From Methanoculleus sediminis (GTDB taxonomy: Archaea > Halobacteriota > Methanomicrobia > Methanomicrobiales > Methanoculleaceae): 64,000 nt of DNA. The DNA lies in assembly GCF_001017125.1 (NCBI RefSeq), contig NZ_JXOJ01000001.1:501326-565325 (forward strand), written 5' to 3'. A program made the translations under genes and the position numbers. The notes beneath the pieces are model-generated. The model was not told where the DNA came from and made no database searches. It was given only the letters and a program-made list of their open reading frames with translations. Of this stretch, positions 36,339 to 45,519 are shown piece after piece; positions within the stretch are counted from its first letter, which is position 1; each line of letters opens with the position of its first letter.

Positions 36339-36868
36339 ATGACGTTGCGGCTCGGCTCGGGTCGATCGGATTTCGCTGCAGGGGGTGCGGCGCCTGCTGC
36401 CGGCGGGTCGCGGAGGACTCGAATCTCGTGCTGGTGAGTCCTGCAGAGGTCCGGGCAATCATGGCGGCGACCGGCATGGCCTGGGACAAGGTTGCCGAAC
36501 CCTATCCCGACTTCATCGATACCGGGAACGGTGGGAAGTACACCCTTGCATGGTGTCTCAGGCGAACTGCCGATGCCTGCATCTTTCTCCGGGACGGGCG
36601 GTGTTCGATCTACGCTCACCGTCCCTGGATCTGCCGCACTTACCCCTTCATGCTGGTGGACGACGACCTGGGGGTATCGGAGTGTCCCGGCCTCGGTGCG
36701 CCGCTCTCTCCTTGCGATGCACGCGACGCGGCGGCCGACCTCTGCAGGCGGCAGGCCGCCGAGGCGGTAGAGGAATCCGGTATCCGCGCCGTCTTCCATG
36801 AAGCATCGGTGCCGCCGGGAAAGCGCGCCGTAATCGACAGCGAAGGTGTGAAGGTGCTCGATGGCTGA
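36326..36868 (+). CDS. YkgJ-type Cys-cluster protein
   Basis: A 180-residue protein of the YkgJ/Fe-S oxidoreductase-like family. The Cys motif FRCRGCGACCRRV is at residues 17-29, and further Cys are in WCLRRTADACIFL near 77-88, CSIYAHRPWICRTYPF near 94-109 and ECPGLG near 119. The arrangement suggests zinc or Fe-S binding; the function is unknown. It overlaps guaAA upstream and the TraB-type gene downstream (8 bp), so it is part of one transcript. Confidence 0.85.
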   Translation: MLGVDDVAARLGSIGFRCRGCGACCRRVAEDSNLVLVSPAEVRAIMAATGMAWDKVAEPYPDFIDTGNGGKYTLAWCLRRTADACIFLRDGRCSIYAHRPWICRTYPFMLVDDDLGVSECPGLGAPLSPCDARDAAADLCRRQAAEAVEESGIRAVFHEASVPPGKRAVIDSEGVKVLDG

Positions 36869-38057
36869 GATCCGCCTTGTCGGGACGGCGCACGTTTCGC
36901 AGAAGAGCGTTGAAGAAGTCCGATCCGCCATCGAGGAGTTCCAGCCCGATATCGTCGGCGTCGAGCTCGACCGGGGGAGGTTCGTATCGCTCAGAGAGGA
37001 GGCGGCCGAACCCTCGGTAGGGGAGATCCTGAAAGGCGGGAACTTCGGCCAGCTCCTCGTTCAGTGGGTGCTCACCTACATCCAGCAGCGGATCGGCGCA
37101 GAAACCGGCGTGAAGCCCGGTGCCGAGATGCTCGCCGCCATCGAGGAAGCTGAAGCGCACCAGAAGCCCGTGGCGCTCATCGACCGGGATATCCGGATCA
37201 CGCTTGCCCGGTTCTGGGGCCGGATGGGTATCTGGGAGAAGATCAAACTCATCGGAGCCCTGATCTATTCGCTCGTGAGTGTCGAGGGGCAGAAGATCGA
37301 CGTCGACGAGTTTACCGACCAGGACGTCGTGAGCGCCGCTATGGAGGAGTTCCGAAAGTTCTCTCCCCGGGGCGCCCAGGCCCTGATCGATGAACGGGAC
37401 GCCTATCTGGCTCACCAGATTCTGATGCTCGGAGGTCGATACGAGCGGGTGCTCGCCGTCGTCGGCGCCGGGCATATCCGGGGGGTGCAGCGATATCTTG
37501 ACGCACCGGAGACGCTGCCGCCGCTCCCGACCCTGACCGCCGGGGTGAAGAGTCTGCCGTGGGCGAAGATCCTCGGAGCGGCCGTCACCGTCCTCTTCCT
37601 CCTTCTGATCGCCGCGATAGCGTTCTCGGGTGTAGGGATTGACGTCCTGCTGACCGCTCTCCTCTACTGGGTCCTGATCAACGGGGTCTTGAGCGCTGTC
37701 TTCACGCTGGCTGCCGGCGGACATCCTCTCTCGGCCGCCACGGCGTTTGCGGTCTCCTGGATGACGTCGCTCAACCCGCTGCTTGCGGCGGGATGGTTTG
37801 CCGCCATCGTCGAGGCGAAGATAAGGAAGCCCGCCGCCGGAGAGTTCCGGCAGATCATCGAGGCGGAAACTCTGACGGAGATGCGACGGATCCCGCTCTT
37901 TAAGGTGGTGCTGGTTGCAGCTCTCGCGAACGTGGGGAGCACGCTCGGGACCATCGTTTACTTCCTGTTCATCTTCCCGGTCCTCGGGATCGATCCGAAG
38001 GTGGTCATCATCGAAGGCTTCTCGAACATGCTCCAGATGATATTGGGCTTCTTCTAG
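36861..38057 (+). CDS. TraB/PrgY-family membrane protein
   Basis: A 398-residue protein. An N-terminal TraB/GumN-type domain (about 1-220) carries the family motif LVGTAHVS at residues 5-12, VGVELDRGRF near 33-42, and VVGAGHIRGV near 202-211, resembling a metal-dependent protease-like fold. The C-terminal part has five to six transmembrane helices. The family is linked to pheromone shutdown in enterococci, but no archaeal role is proven. Confidence 0.87.
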   Translation: MAEIRLVGTAHVSQKSVEEVRSAIEEFQPDIVGVELDRGRFVSLREEAAEPSVGEILKGGNFGQLLVQWVLTYIQQRIGAETGVKPGAEMLAAIEEAEAHQKPVALIDRDIRITLARFWGRMGIWEKIKLIGALIYSLVSVEGQKIDVDEFTDQDVVSAAMEEFRKFSPRGAQALIDERDAYLAHQILMLGGRYERVLAVVGAGHIRGVQRYLDAPETLPPLPTLTAGVKSLPWAKILGAAVTVLFLLLIAAIAFSGVGIDVLLTALLYWVLINGVLSAVFTLAAGGHPLSAATAFAVSWMTSLNPLLAAGWFAAIVEAKIRKPAAGEFRQIIEAETLTEMRRIPLFKVVLVAALANVGSTLGTIVYFLFIFPVLGIDPKVVIIEGFSNMLQMILGFF

Positions 38058-38133
38058 GGCGGCCTTTCTGCCGGAGTCCTTCCTTCCTCCGTTTCCCCAA
38101 GGTATTTAGGTCTGGAGTGCCCACCATCGTTGC

Positions 38134-38661
38134 ATGAGTCCGATTGGTGGAACGGTTAATCTCGGTGTCACCGTGATACGGAGCAGGCACAGCGTGCGGA
38201 AGTACAAGGACAGCCCTATCGAGGATAAGATCGTAAAAGACGCCCTCGACTGCGCGCGGCTTGCCCCGACCGCACGAAACGAGCAGCCCTGGCTTTTCGG
38301 GACGATCCAGAACCGCGATACTCTGCGGGGAATTGCCGATCTCGCCGAGAACGCCCGGTTCATCGCCGATGCACCCATCTGTTTCGCCGTCTTCGGGAAG
38401 CGGGATGCGAAGTACTACCTCGAAGACTGCTGTGCGGCGACGATGCAGCTCCTCCTCGCGCTCCAGGCATGGGGTCTCGGAACCTGCTGGGTTGCAGGGG
38501 AGAAGAAGGATTATGCCGAGGATGTCCGGAAACTCCTCAACGTCCCGGAGGAGTACACGCTCGTATCCCTCGTGCCCGCAGGATACCCCGAGGAGATCCA
38601 GATCAAGGAGAAGAAGATCCTCGACGAGGTCACGTTCTTCGAGCGCTACGAAGAAGAGTAA
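38134..38661 (+). CDS. Nitroreductase-family flavoprotein
   Basis: A 175-residue FMN-dependent oxidoreductase of the nitroreductase fold. The FMN-binding SRHSVRKYKDSPIE is at residues 17-30, and ARLAPTARNEQPW near 41-53 and the late GTCWV loop near 115 fit. It is short for the family, in the range of the compact archaeal members. Its electron acceptor is unknown. A T7 run (38679-38685) follows as a likely terminator facing the convergent DUF2115 gene. Confidence 0.88.
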   Translation: MSPIGGTVNLGVTVIRSRHSVRKYKDSPIEDKIVKDALDCARLAPTARNEQPWLFGTIQNRDTLRGIADLAENARFIADAPICFAVFGKRDAKYYLEDCCAATMQLLLALQAWGLGTCWVAGEKKDYAEDVRKLLNVPEEYTLVSLVPAGYPEEIQIKEKKILDEVTFFERYEEE

Positions 38662-38678
38662 CATCGTATACAAAGTTC

Positions 38679-38690
38679 TTTTTTTGCTGC
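38679..38690 (+). terminator. T-run terminator after nitroreductase gene
   Basis: Seven consecutive T at 38679-38685, 18 bases after the stop codon, is the usual archaeal terminator signal. It overlaps the 3' flank of the convergent gene. Confidence 0.45.
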
Positions 38691-38697
38691 GCCTTCT

Positions 38698-39246
38698 TCA
38701 CCCGTCGCTCTGCTTTGCCGGGCAGTAGGGGCAGAGGGCATTATCGACGTCGTCGGCCTTCTCCCTGACCGGGCAGAGGTATTCCCCGTTCCTGACCTCG
38801 ACCTCGAGCCCGCCGGGAAACGGCGTGCCCACCGGGTGGGCGGGGCGGTCGAGGACGAAGATGTTGAAGGCGGCGAGGAGGAAGTAGAGGAGTTCGAGGT
38901 GCCGCTCCTCCTCGTCTTCGCGAAGGCACGTCTTCTCGACCATATCGCAGAAGTCCTGGTATTCGCCCGGAAGCGGTCTCATCCCGTCTTCCAGATCTCC
39001 CCGGCGGCCAGCGGCAATGAGGGTGTGGTGCGTCTCGAAGATCTGTTCCATCACGCTCGGGTAGAGGCGTCGCCGGTATCCGGCGGGGACCGACCGGAGA
39101 TCGCGCTCCACTCTCCCCCGCATCTCCTGGAGGTCGAAGAGCGAGTAGCCGGATACCGCATGGTAGAGGACCTTCGCGAGTTCCCTCCGGGTCTTCGCAG
39201 ACCGCAGGCGGGCGCAGACATGCCGGACATCGCCCTTCGTGTTCAT
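38698..39246 (-). CDS. DUF2115 (UPF0305) protein
   Basis: A 182-residue protein of a family found mainly in methanogens. The helical N-terminal part is followed by a C-terminal Cys cluster, YLCPVREKADDVDNALCPYCPAK (Cys near residues 160, 174 and 177), likely metal-binding. Function unknown. It is divergent from amt; the 143 bp between them hold the amt control region. Confidence 0.8.
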   Translation of the reverse strand: MNTKGDVRHVCARLRSAKTRRELAKVLYHAVSGYSLFDLQEMRGRVERDLRSVPAGYRRRLYPSVMEQIFETHHTLIAAGRRGDLEDGMRPLPGEYQDFCDMVEKTCLREDEEERHLELLYFLLAAFNIFVLDRPAHPVGTPFPGGLEVEVRNGEYLCPVREKADDVDNALCPYCPAKQSDG

Positions 39247-39313
39247 CGCATCACACGGGTTAGATCTGTGCCTGCAGATGCATCAGTCCTTCTGTTAGCA
39301 CATAAAATAGTAA

Positions 39314-39344
39314 GGTTTATATTCATAAGAAGGAAACTTCCTTC
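39314..39344 (+). promoter_or_regulatory. amt promoter with 16-bp palindrome at the predicted start site
   Basis: GGTTTATATTCATA at 39314-39327 is the TATA box. GAAGGAA-AC-TTCCTTC at 39329-39344 is a perfect palindrome located where transcription should begin. A repressor here would block initiation; archaeal nitrogen genes are often controlled by NrpR at GGAA...TTCC-type sites with a longer spacer. Identity of the regulator is inference. Confidence 0.6.
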
Positions 39345-39389
39345 CGATGAATGGCGAGAACACTTTGTGGTTGAGCCGGGAGCCGGACT

Positions 39390-40583
39390 ATGATTGATTC
39401 CGGCGCCACGGCGTTTATCCTGGTCTGTACGGCACTGGTCATGCTGATGACCCCGGGAGTGGGGCTCTTTTATGGCGGGCTCGTGCGCCGGAAGAACTTC
39501 ATCTCCATGCTTGCGCTGGCATTCATCGCGTTTGCCCTCGTCAGCATCCAGTGGGTCGTCTGCGGCTACAGCCTCTCCTTCGGCGCCGACATCAACGGGC
39601 TGATCGGGGGCCTGGAGTACGCCTTCCTGCAGGGTGTCGGGATGGAGGGCGACGGTATTCCGGATCTGCTCTTCATGGCCTTCCAGATGGTCTTTGCGGG
39701 CCTCACGCTTGCAATCGTGACATCCGGGGTTGCGGAGCGGATAAAGATCAGTTCGTTCGTCGTCTTCGGTCTGCTCTGGACGACGCTGGTCTACGACCCG
39801 CTTGCCCACTGGGCATGGGGCGGCGGATGGGCGGCGCAGCTTGGTGCGCTCGACTTCGCCGGCGGCACGGTCGTTCACATCAGTTCCGGCTTCTCGGCGC
39901 TGGCGCTCGCGCTCGTCATCGGGAAGCGTCTCGGGTTCGGCGGCCACGGTATGGAACCGAACAACATCCCGATGGTTCTTCTCGGCGGGGCGCTCCTCTG
40001 GTTCGGCTGGTTCGGGTTCAACGCCGGGAGCGCTCTCGCCGCGGACGGCCTTGCGGCAAACGCGTTCGTCGCGACGAACATCGCCGCCGCTGCCGGGGCA
40101 CTCGCCTGGCTCTGTGCTGCCTGGGTTCGCGGCAGACCGGGTTCGGTCGGGATCATCAGCGGGGCGATTGCCGGTCTCGTAGCCATCACGCCGGCGGCGG
40201 GATTCGTCACGCCCATGGCCGCGATTCCCATCGGAGCGGTTGCCGGTCTGGTCTGCTACGGCGCTCTGCTCTTCCGGGTTCGTGAGGGACTCGACGAGAG
40301 CCTGGATGCGTGGGCGATCCACGGTATGGGCGGCATCTTCGGCGCTCTCGCAACCGGGATCTTTGCGGTCGCGGCTATCGGTGGCGTGAACGGTCTGCTC
40401 TACGGGAATCCGGGCCAGTTCCTCATCCAGATGCTGGATGTGGCTGTGGTCGTGGCCTACTCGTTCGGCGTGACCTACGTCATCGCAAAGGTCATCGATC
40501 TGGCGATGGGCCTTCGCGTCACTGAAGAGGAAGAGTATGTCGGACTGGACATCGCCCAGCACGGCGAGTCCGTGCGGGTGTGA
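39390..40583 (+). CDS. amt: Ammonium transporter
   Basis: A 397-residue Amt/Mep/Rh channel with about eleven transmembrane helices, importing ammonium. The twin pore His residues are in VVHISSGF near residue 166 and [10 protein letters not shown] near 311. The N-terminal [17 protein letters not shown] near residues 17-33 is diagnostic. GGGAG at 39378-39382 is the ribosome-binding site. glnK follows after ten bases, the usual pair in which GlnK plugs the channel when nitrogen is plentiful. Confidence 0.97.
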   Translation: MIDSGATAFILVCTALVMLMTPGVGLFYGGLVRRKNFISMLALAFIAFALVSIQWVVCGYSLSFGADINGLIGGLEYAFLQGVGMEGDGIPDLLFMAFQMVFAGLTLAIVTSGVAERIKISSFVVFGLLWTTLVYDPLAHWAWGGGWAAQLGALDFAGGTVVHISSGFSALALALVIGKRLGFGGHGMEPNNIPMVLLGGALLWFGWFGFNAGSALAADGLAANAFVATNIAAAAGALAWLCAAWVRGRPGSVGIISGAIAGLVAITPAAGFVTPMAAIPIGAVAGLVCYGALLFRVREGLDESLDAWAIHGMGGIFGALATGIFAVAAIGGVNGLLYGNPGQFLIQMLDVAVVVAYSFGVTYVIAKVIDLAMGLRVTEEEEYVGLDIAQHGESVRV

Positions 40584-40593
40584 GGTGGTGTGA

Positions 40594-40932
40594 ATGAAGA
40601 TGGTTACCGCAGTCATCAGGCCCGAGATGTTCGATGCCGTGAGGGCGGCGCTTGAGGCCGACGGCATCTACGGGATGACCGTGAGCGAGGTGATGGGGCG
40701 GGGGGCGCAAAAGGGTATCGCCCTCCGGTTCAGGGGAAAGACGGTGCCGGTCGAACTCATCCCGAAGTTGAAGATCGATATGGTCGTCAGGGACGGCGAT
40801 GTCGAGAGAATCATCGGGATCGTCCGGGCGAACGGCCGGACCGGCAAGCCGGGCGACGGCAGGATCTTCGTCCTGCCGGTCGAGAGCATCTGCCGGGTGC
40901 GGACGGATCTGGAGGATCCGGAGGAAGCGTAA
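40594..40932 (+). CDS. glnK: P-II nitrogen regulatory protein GlnK without T-loop tyrosine
   Basis: A 112-residue P-II signal protein that aligns without gaps to E. coli GlnB. The ATP site residues are kept (Gln39, PK58, GDGR at 87-90, RVR at 101-103). In the T-loop, GlnB Tyr46 is Phe and the uridylylation site Tyr51 is Val, so covalent modification at that position is impossible. Control must rest on ATP/ADP and 2-oxoglutarate binding. It is co-transcribed with amt. Confidence 0.95.
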   Translation: MKMVTAVIRPEMFDAVRAALEADGIYGMTVSEVMGRGAQKGIALRFRGKTVPVELIPKLKIDMVVRDGDVERIIGIVRANGRTGKPGDGRIFVLPVESICRVRTDLEDPEEA

Positions 40933-40941
40933 CTTTTTTTG
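40933..40941 (+). terminator. T-run terminator after glnK
   Basis: A run of seven T (40934-40940) begins one base after the glnK stop codon, a typical archaeal terminator. Confidence 0.5.
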
Positions 40942-41654
40942 GGCTGGTTTGGGGGGTTTTGCCCGGGGATGGTTAATCTCTGACAGTGCCCGCACGTTAG
41001 ACGTGCTGTCTGCCATACCTCCGGTACACTTGTTCTTATAGACCGTGATCGCACAACCCGTGCACGGCTTTCCAGTGGATATCACACCTTCGGTGCTCAT
41101 GCTCCTGCCCCCGCACCTAACGGTGCTCCAGCTCCGTTCCAGAGGAACGTCGCACCTTCGGCCAGTCGCATATCGCCCTAGGGGTGGGGCTGGCGGGGAG
41201 TGCGATGTTCCGAAGCGCGACGGTTCGTTAGAACCGGAGCGTGAGCACCGGAGGTGCGAAGGAACGGAGCACGAGAAGGTTGAAGGCCTTTGAGGTGCGA
41301 ACGAAAGCGAGCATGAGAAACCCGGAGGGTTTCGAGGGGGTAGCATCCCCCCCTGTCTCCACCTTATAATGGGATTCCCATCGCCCCCCCACCACCCGCG
41401 CTTCGCGCTCCTCCTCCGCACCTAGCGGTGCTCAAACTCCGCTCCTGATGGAACGTCGTTCCGCCCCCATGGGGGGCGGGCGGTGCGTGGCGATACTCCC
41501 ACGGTCCACTGTATCGGATTTTGTAGTGTTTGAAGGTGCTAGTTGTCACGGTTCCACTGTCTCTGTAATCGCCTCTCTGGCCCTCACCTTTGCTACAGTG
41601 CTCCGGTGCACGGAGGGTTACGGCAGGGCATGGAGTGAATATGAACCGGTGTCT
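40942..41654. other. Intergenic region between convergent glnK and F420 oxidoreductase, mostly hairpin arrays
   Basis: About 700 bp without a credible gene. Repeat modules fill 40985-41500 in changing orientation. The final 150 bases before the F420 gene's stop show no recognisable signal. Confidence 0.6.
40985..41500. repeat. Hairpin-array repeat, locus E (three sub-arrays)
   Basis: Sub-array 1 (40985-41170): GCACGT-TAG-ACGTGC (40992-41006), spacer CTCATGCTCC (41096-41105), GCACC-TAAC-GGTGC, GTTCC-AGA-GGAAC. Sub-array 2, opposite orientation (41205-41340): GGTTC-GTTA-GAACC, GCACC-GGA-GGTGC, GAAACCC-GGA-GGGTTTC. Sub-array 3 (41345-41500): GCGC-TTC-GCGC, GCACC-TAGC-GGTGC, spacer CTCAAACTCC (41431-41440), CCCCC-AT-GGGGG, tail GTGCGTGGCGATA. 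Confidence 0.78.
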
Positions 41655-42617
41655 CTACTCCCCAAAATGCGGCAGAACCTCCTTCGTATAAAACTCCATG
41701 AACTCCCGCTGCTGCTGCCCGATCTGGTGGATGCAGACGTGGTCGAACCCCTTTCCGATGCTCTCCTCGATCTTCCTGATATGCGCCTCCGGGTCCGGGC
41801 CGCAGACCACGTGCTTCGCCACGTCCTCCGGCGTCACCATCTTCGCCGCCTGCTCGTAATGCGTCGGCGTGGGGAGGAGCCGGTTGAGTTCTCCCGTGTT
41901 TGCGGGGATCGGCCACTGCTCGTAGGCCGTCCTCTGCCCTTCCTCCTCGGTCTGGGCCCAGCAGACCGAGTTCTCGATGTATGCCGGTTTATCCCCGCCA
42001 CCGGAGTCGCGGAAGATGATGAGGTTCTCCTCGGCGTTGCTGCCCGGGTTGATGAACCCGTCGCCGACCCGCGCGGCCATGGACGCGCTGATCGGGCCTT
42101 CCGACGCGATGTAGATCGGGGGGAGCTCATCCGGGAGCGAGAAGACCTGCGCGTTCTCGAGCGTGTAGAAGGCGCCGTAATAGTCCTGCATCCCGCCCTT
42201 CCAGAGCAGCCGGATAACTTCTACCGCCTCCTCGAGCATCTCGATCCTGGCCGGCGCCGGGGGCCAGCGGTCGCCGAAGACGTGCTCGTTGAGGTTCTCC
42301 CCCGACCCGAGGCCCAGGGCAAACCGTCCCGGCATCATCATGGCGGCGGTTGCGGCGGCCTGGGCGATGATGCCGGGGTGAATCCGTACCGTCGGGCAGG
42401 TGACGCCCGTCACCAGCGGGAGCGCCGCCGTCACCTGCGAGATACCGCCGATGACGCCCCAGACAAATGGGCTCTGCCCCTGCCTGCTCGTCCAGGGGTG
42501 GTAGTGATCCGATATCATGGCAAACGCAAAGCCGGCATCTTCCGCCTGGCGGGCGTTGCAGACCAGTTCCAGGGGGCCGTGCTCCTCACATGCCAGTTTA
42601 TAACCGATCTCGACCAT
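41655..42617 (-). CDS. F420-dependent LLM-class oxidoreductase (TIGR03557 type)
   Basis: A 320-residue luciferase-like (bacterial luciferase fold) enzyme that uses coenzyme F420. It is close to the TIGR03557 family and to F420-dependent glucose-6-phosphate dehydrogenase. Features are AMISDHYHPW near residues 33-42, GLGSGENLNEHVFGDRWP near 102-119, and IYIASEGPISASMAARVGDGF near 166-186. The substrate is unknown; some relatives oxidise alcohols or sugars. It stands alone, with its 3' end facing the repeat region. Confidence 0.87.
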   Translation of the reverse strand: MVEIGYKLACEEHGPLELVCNARQAEDAGFAFAMISDHYHPWTSRQGQSPFVWGVIGGISQVTAALPLVTGVTCPTVRIHPGIIAQAAATAAMMMPGRFALGLGSGENLNEHVFGDRWPPAPARIEMLEEAVEVIRLLWKGGMQDYYGAFYTLENAQVFSLPDELPPIYIASEGPISASMAARVGDGFINPGSNAEENLIIFRDSGGGDKPAYIENSVCWAQTEEEGQRTAYEQWPIPANTGELNRLLPTPTHYEQAAKMVTPEDVAKHVVCGPDPEAHIRKIEESIGKGFDHVCIHQIGQQQREFMEFYTKEVLPHFGE

Positions 42618-42719
42618 CCGTCATCACATCCGTGCCGCCGACCACCTCAAGCATCTCACGACATATAGGTTTCCCCGGCCCGGCACCAGATAAATAGAAC
42701 TCTCGCCATACTGTACTGC

Positions 42720-44009
42720 ATGGCAACGCCTACTCTCCAGGTGGCGCTCGATCTCCTCGAGCTCGATCGTGCGGTTGAGATCGCAGATGAGGCGGTCCGC
42801 GGAGGTGCGGACTGGATTGAGGTCGGGACACCCCTGATCAAGAGCGAGGGGATGCAGGCCGTGCGGACGCTCCGGGAGCGGTTTCCCGGCCACGAGATCG
42901 TCGCGGACATGAAGATCGCCGATACCGGGGCGATCGAGGTGGAGATGGCGGCGAAGTCCGGCGCCGGTGTCGTCTGCATCCTCGCCGACGCCGACGACGC
43001 CGTGATCGTCGAGGCGGTGCGCTCCGCCCGCAAGTACGGCGTCCGGCTCATGGCCGACCTCATCAACGTCGCCGACCCCGTCGACCGGTCGCGGGAACTT
43101 GCCGCGCTCGGCGTCGACTACATCAACGCCCATGTCGGCATCGACCAGCAGATGATCGGCAGGTCGTCGCTCGACCTCCTCCGCCGCCTTGCCGGGGAGA
43201 CGGGCATCCCGATCGCCGTTGCGGGAGGACTGGACGCGGAGACCGCATCCGAGGCGGTCGCCGCCGGCGCCTCGGTCGTCATCGTGGGAGGAAACATCGT
43301 CAAAGCCGCCGACGTGACCGGGGCGGCGCGGCGGGTCCGGGAGGCCATCGACCGGCCCGAGATCCGGCCGCGGGAGGAGGAGAGCCGGGATGCCGCGATC
43401 CGCCGCCTCTTCGAAGCGGTCTCCGCACCGAACGTCACCGACGGCATGCACCGGAAGGGCGCGATGGCGGGGGTCGTCTCCATCTGCGGGAGGGTAAAAG
43501 CGGTCGGCCGGGCGGTGACCGTCCGGACCCTTGCCGGCGACTGGGCAAAACCCGTCGAGGCGATCGACGTCGCGGGACCGGGCGACGTCCTCGTCGTCAG
43601 CAACGACGGCGGGACATCCGTCGCCCCCTGGGGAGAACTCGCCACCCACTCCGCGAAGAACCGGGGGATCGCGGGCGTCGTGATCGACGGGGCGGTGCGG
43701 GACGTGGACGACATCCGGGAGATGAAGTTCCCGGTCTTCGCCACGGCGACCGTCCCGAACGCCGGTGACCCGAAAGGCCTCGGGGAGATCAACACCGAGA
43801 TCGCCTGCTGCGGGCAGGAGGTGCGGCCGGGAGACTGGATCGTCGCCGACGAGAGCGGGGTCGTGGTGGTCCCCCGGGAGCGCGCCTACGAGGTCGCACG
43901 GAGAGCGATGGAGGTCAGGAAGAACGAGGAGCGGATCCGGGAAGAGATCCGGCGCGGCCGGACGCTCTCGGAGGTCTCGGAACTCCTGAAATGGGAGAAA
44001 CGGCACTGA
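42720..44009 (+). CDS. 3-hexulose-6-phosphate synthase fused to RraA-like domain
   Basis: A 429-residue bifunctional protein. Residues 1-215 form the HPS barrel of the OMP decarboxylase family, with the catalytic ADMKIADTG near 61-69 and the His in NAHVGID near 137. It interconverts ribulose 5-phosphate plus formaldehyde with hexulose 6-phosphate. Residues about 225-400 form an RraA-like domain with [10 protein letters not shown] near 239 and [11 protein letters not shown] near 321, a fold that includes metal-dependent aldolases and the RNase E inhibitor RraA. With hxlB at 9720 it gives a route to pentose phosphates. The role of the RraA part is unclear. Confidence 0.92.
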   Translation: MATPTLQVALDLLELDRAVEIADEAVRGGADWIEVGTPLIKSEGMQAVRTLRERFPGHEIVADMKIADTGAIEVEMAAKSGAGVVCILADADDAVIVEAVRSARKYGVRLMADLINVADPVDRSRELAALGVDYINAHVGIDQQMIGRSSLDLLRRLAGETGIPIAVAGGLDAETASEAVAAGASVVIVGGNIVKAADVTGAARRVREAIDRPEIRPREEESRDAAIRRLFEAVSAPNVTDGMHRKGAMAGVVSICGRVKAVGRAVTVRTLAGDWAKPVEAIDVAGPGDVLVVSNDGGTSVAPWGELATHSAKNRGIAGVVIDGAVRDVDDIREMKFPVFATATVPNAGDPKGLGEINTEIACCGQEVRPGDWIVADESGVVVVPRERAYEVARRAMEVRKNEERIREEIRRGRTLSEVSELLKWEKRH

Positions 44010-44095
44010 TCGGCGGCGGCCCCTGCCTTTATCTGAAAGCGTGACACAGTTAGATTAACCGACACCCGGACGGTTTTCCGGGGAGGAGCGGCGGC

Positions 44096-44791
44096 ATGTT
44101 GCAGGAGATCAGGAAGGAGGTCCTGGAGGTTGTTCGGGCAGTCCTCCCGATCATCCTGATCATCGTCATCCTCGAGGTCGGGGTGCTCCGTGCGGCGCCG
44201 TCTGTTCTCCTCCTGTTCCTGCTTGGGAGCGGCATGGTTGTTCTCGGGATCGCCCTCTTTCTCTCCGGCGTGAAGGCCGGCCTCCTCCCCATCGGTGATG
44301 CAATCGGGTCCGAACTCCCTGCCCGGGGTTCACTCGCACTGGTCATTGCGGGAACGTTCTTTTTTGGCCTTCTGACGATCATGGCAGAGCCGAACATCCG
44401 TATCCTCGCAGGCATGCTCGACACCGTCTCGGGAGGCGGCATCCCGTCCGGCTCCCTGATCCTCGTGATCGCGGTCAGTGTCGGGTTCATTGTTACCATG
44501 GGAGTCCTCCGCATCATCTTCGGATTCCCGCTTGCCTATCTCTTTGCCGCCGGCTACGGCATCGTCCTTCTCCTTGCGCCGTTTACACCACCGGATCTCC
44601 TCGCCGTCGCGGTCGATGCAGGCGGTGTGACAACCGGGCTCCTGGTTATCCCGGTCATCCTGGCGCTCGGGACCGGCGTCAGTTCGGTTCTCGCCGGGCG
44701 TTCGGCCCTCACGGACGGCTTCGGGCTGGTCGGGCTTGCCGCACTCGGTCCGGTCATCGGCGTCATGCTGGTGGGGGTGATCTATCTATGA
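44096..44791 (+). CDS. DUF1538 membrane protein, first of a pair
   Basis: A 231-residue protein with six to seven transmembrane segments. DUF1538 features include MVVLGIALFLSGVKAGLLPIG near residues 45-65 and LTIMAEPNIRILAGM near 94-108. Its stop overlaps the start of a second DUF1538 gene (ATGA). The two likely form a heteromeric membrane complex; such pairs look like transporters, but no substrate is established. A P-II-like gene follows. Confidence 0.87.
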   Translation: MLQEIRKEVLEVVRAVLPIILIIVILEVGVLRAAPSVLLLFLLGSGMVVLGIALFLSGVKAGLLPIGDAIGSELPARGSLALVIAGTFFFGLLTIMAEPNIRILAGMLDTVSGGGIPSGSLILVIAVSVGFIVTMGVLRIIFGFPLAYLFAAGYGIVLLLAPFTPPDLLAVAVDAGGVTTGLLVIPVILALGTGVSSVLAGRSALTDGFGLVGLAALGPVIGVMLVGVIYL

Positions 44792-45519
44792 TCCTGACGC
44801 CGCTCTTTGAGGGAATAGATCAGGTCTTTCTTGAGGTTGCGCAGGCGCTTCTTCCCCTGCTCATCTTCTTTGGGGTCTTTCAGGTGCTCTTTCTGAAACT
44901 TCCGCGGGTCTACGTTATAAACCTCGTGCGGGGCATCCTGATCGCAGCCCTTGGCATGGTTCTCTTCCTGCAGGGTGTCAACGTCGCGTTCCTCCCGGCG
45001 GGCAGGGAGATCGGTGAGGCCGTCGCAACGTTCGACCAGTTGTGGCTGCTCATCCCGTTCGGGTTTATCCTCGGTTTTCTCGCCACCTATGCGGAACCTG
45101 CGGTCCGGGTTCTCGGCTACCAGGTCGCAGAATCTTCGAGCGGTTACATCAGGGAATCCCTGATCGTTTACACCCTCTCCGTTGCGGTTGCGATCTCCGT
45201 AGCGCTCGGGATGGCCCGTCTCGTCTATGGCATCCCACTGCTCTACATCATAATCCCCGGCTACCTCCTCGTCATCGTCCTTCTCCTCTTCACCGATCGG
45301 GATTTTGTCGGGATCGCGTTTGATTCAGGAGGTGTCGCCACCGGCCCGATGGCGGTCACCTTCCTCCTCTCCCTTGCCGTCGGAGTTGCGGCGGGGATCG
45401 AGGGCCGCAACCCCGTCGTCGACGGGTTCGGGCTGATCGCGCTGATAGCGCTCGCACCCATCCTCTCGGTGCTGATGCTCGGCATCCTCTACCGGAGAAC
45501 ACGAGGTGAAGATACGTGA
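44788..45519 (+). CDS. DUF1538 membrane protein, second of a pair
   Basis: A 243-residue paralogue of the preceding protein, with GMVLFLQGVNVAFLPAGREIG near residues 52-72, LATYAEPAVRVLGYQV near 98-113, and a C-terminal TM block with FDSGGVATGPMAVTFLLSL. Both partners keep the AEP motif in the same place. It is coupled upstream by ATGA and downstream to the P-II-like gene by GTGA. Confidence 0.87.
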   Translation: MILTPLFEGIDQVFLEVAQALLPLLIFFGVFQVLFLKLPRVYVINLVRGILIAALGMVLFLQGVNVAFLPAGREIGEAVATFDQLWLLIPFGFILGFLATYAEPAVRVLGYQVAESSSGYIRESLIVYTLSVAVAISVALGMARLVYGIPLLYIIIPGYLLVIVLLLFTDRDFVGIAFDSGGVATGPMAVTFLLSLAVGVAAGIEGRNPVVDGFGLIALIALAPILSVLMLGILYRRTRGEDT

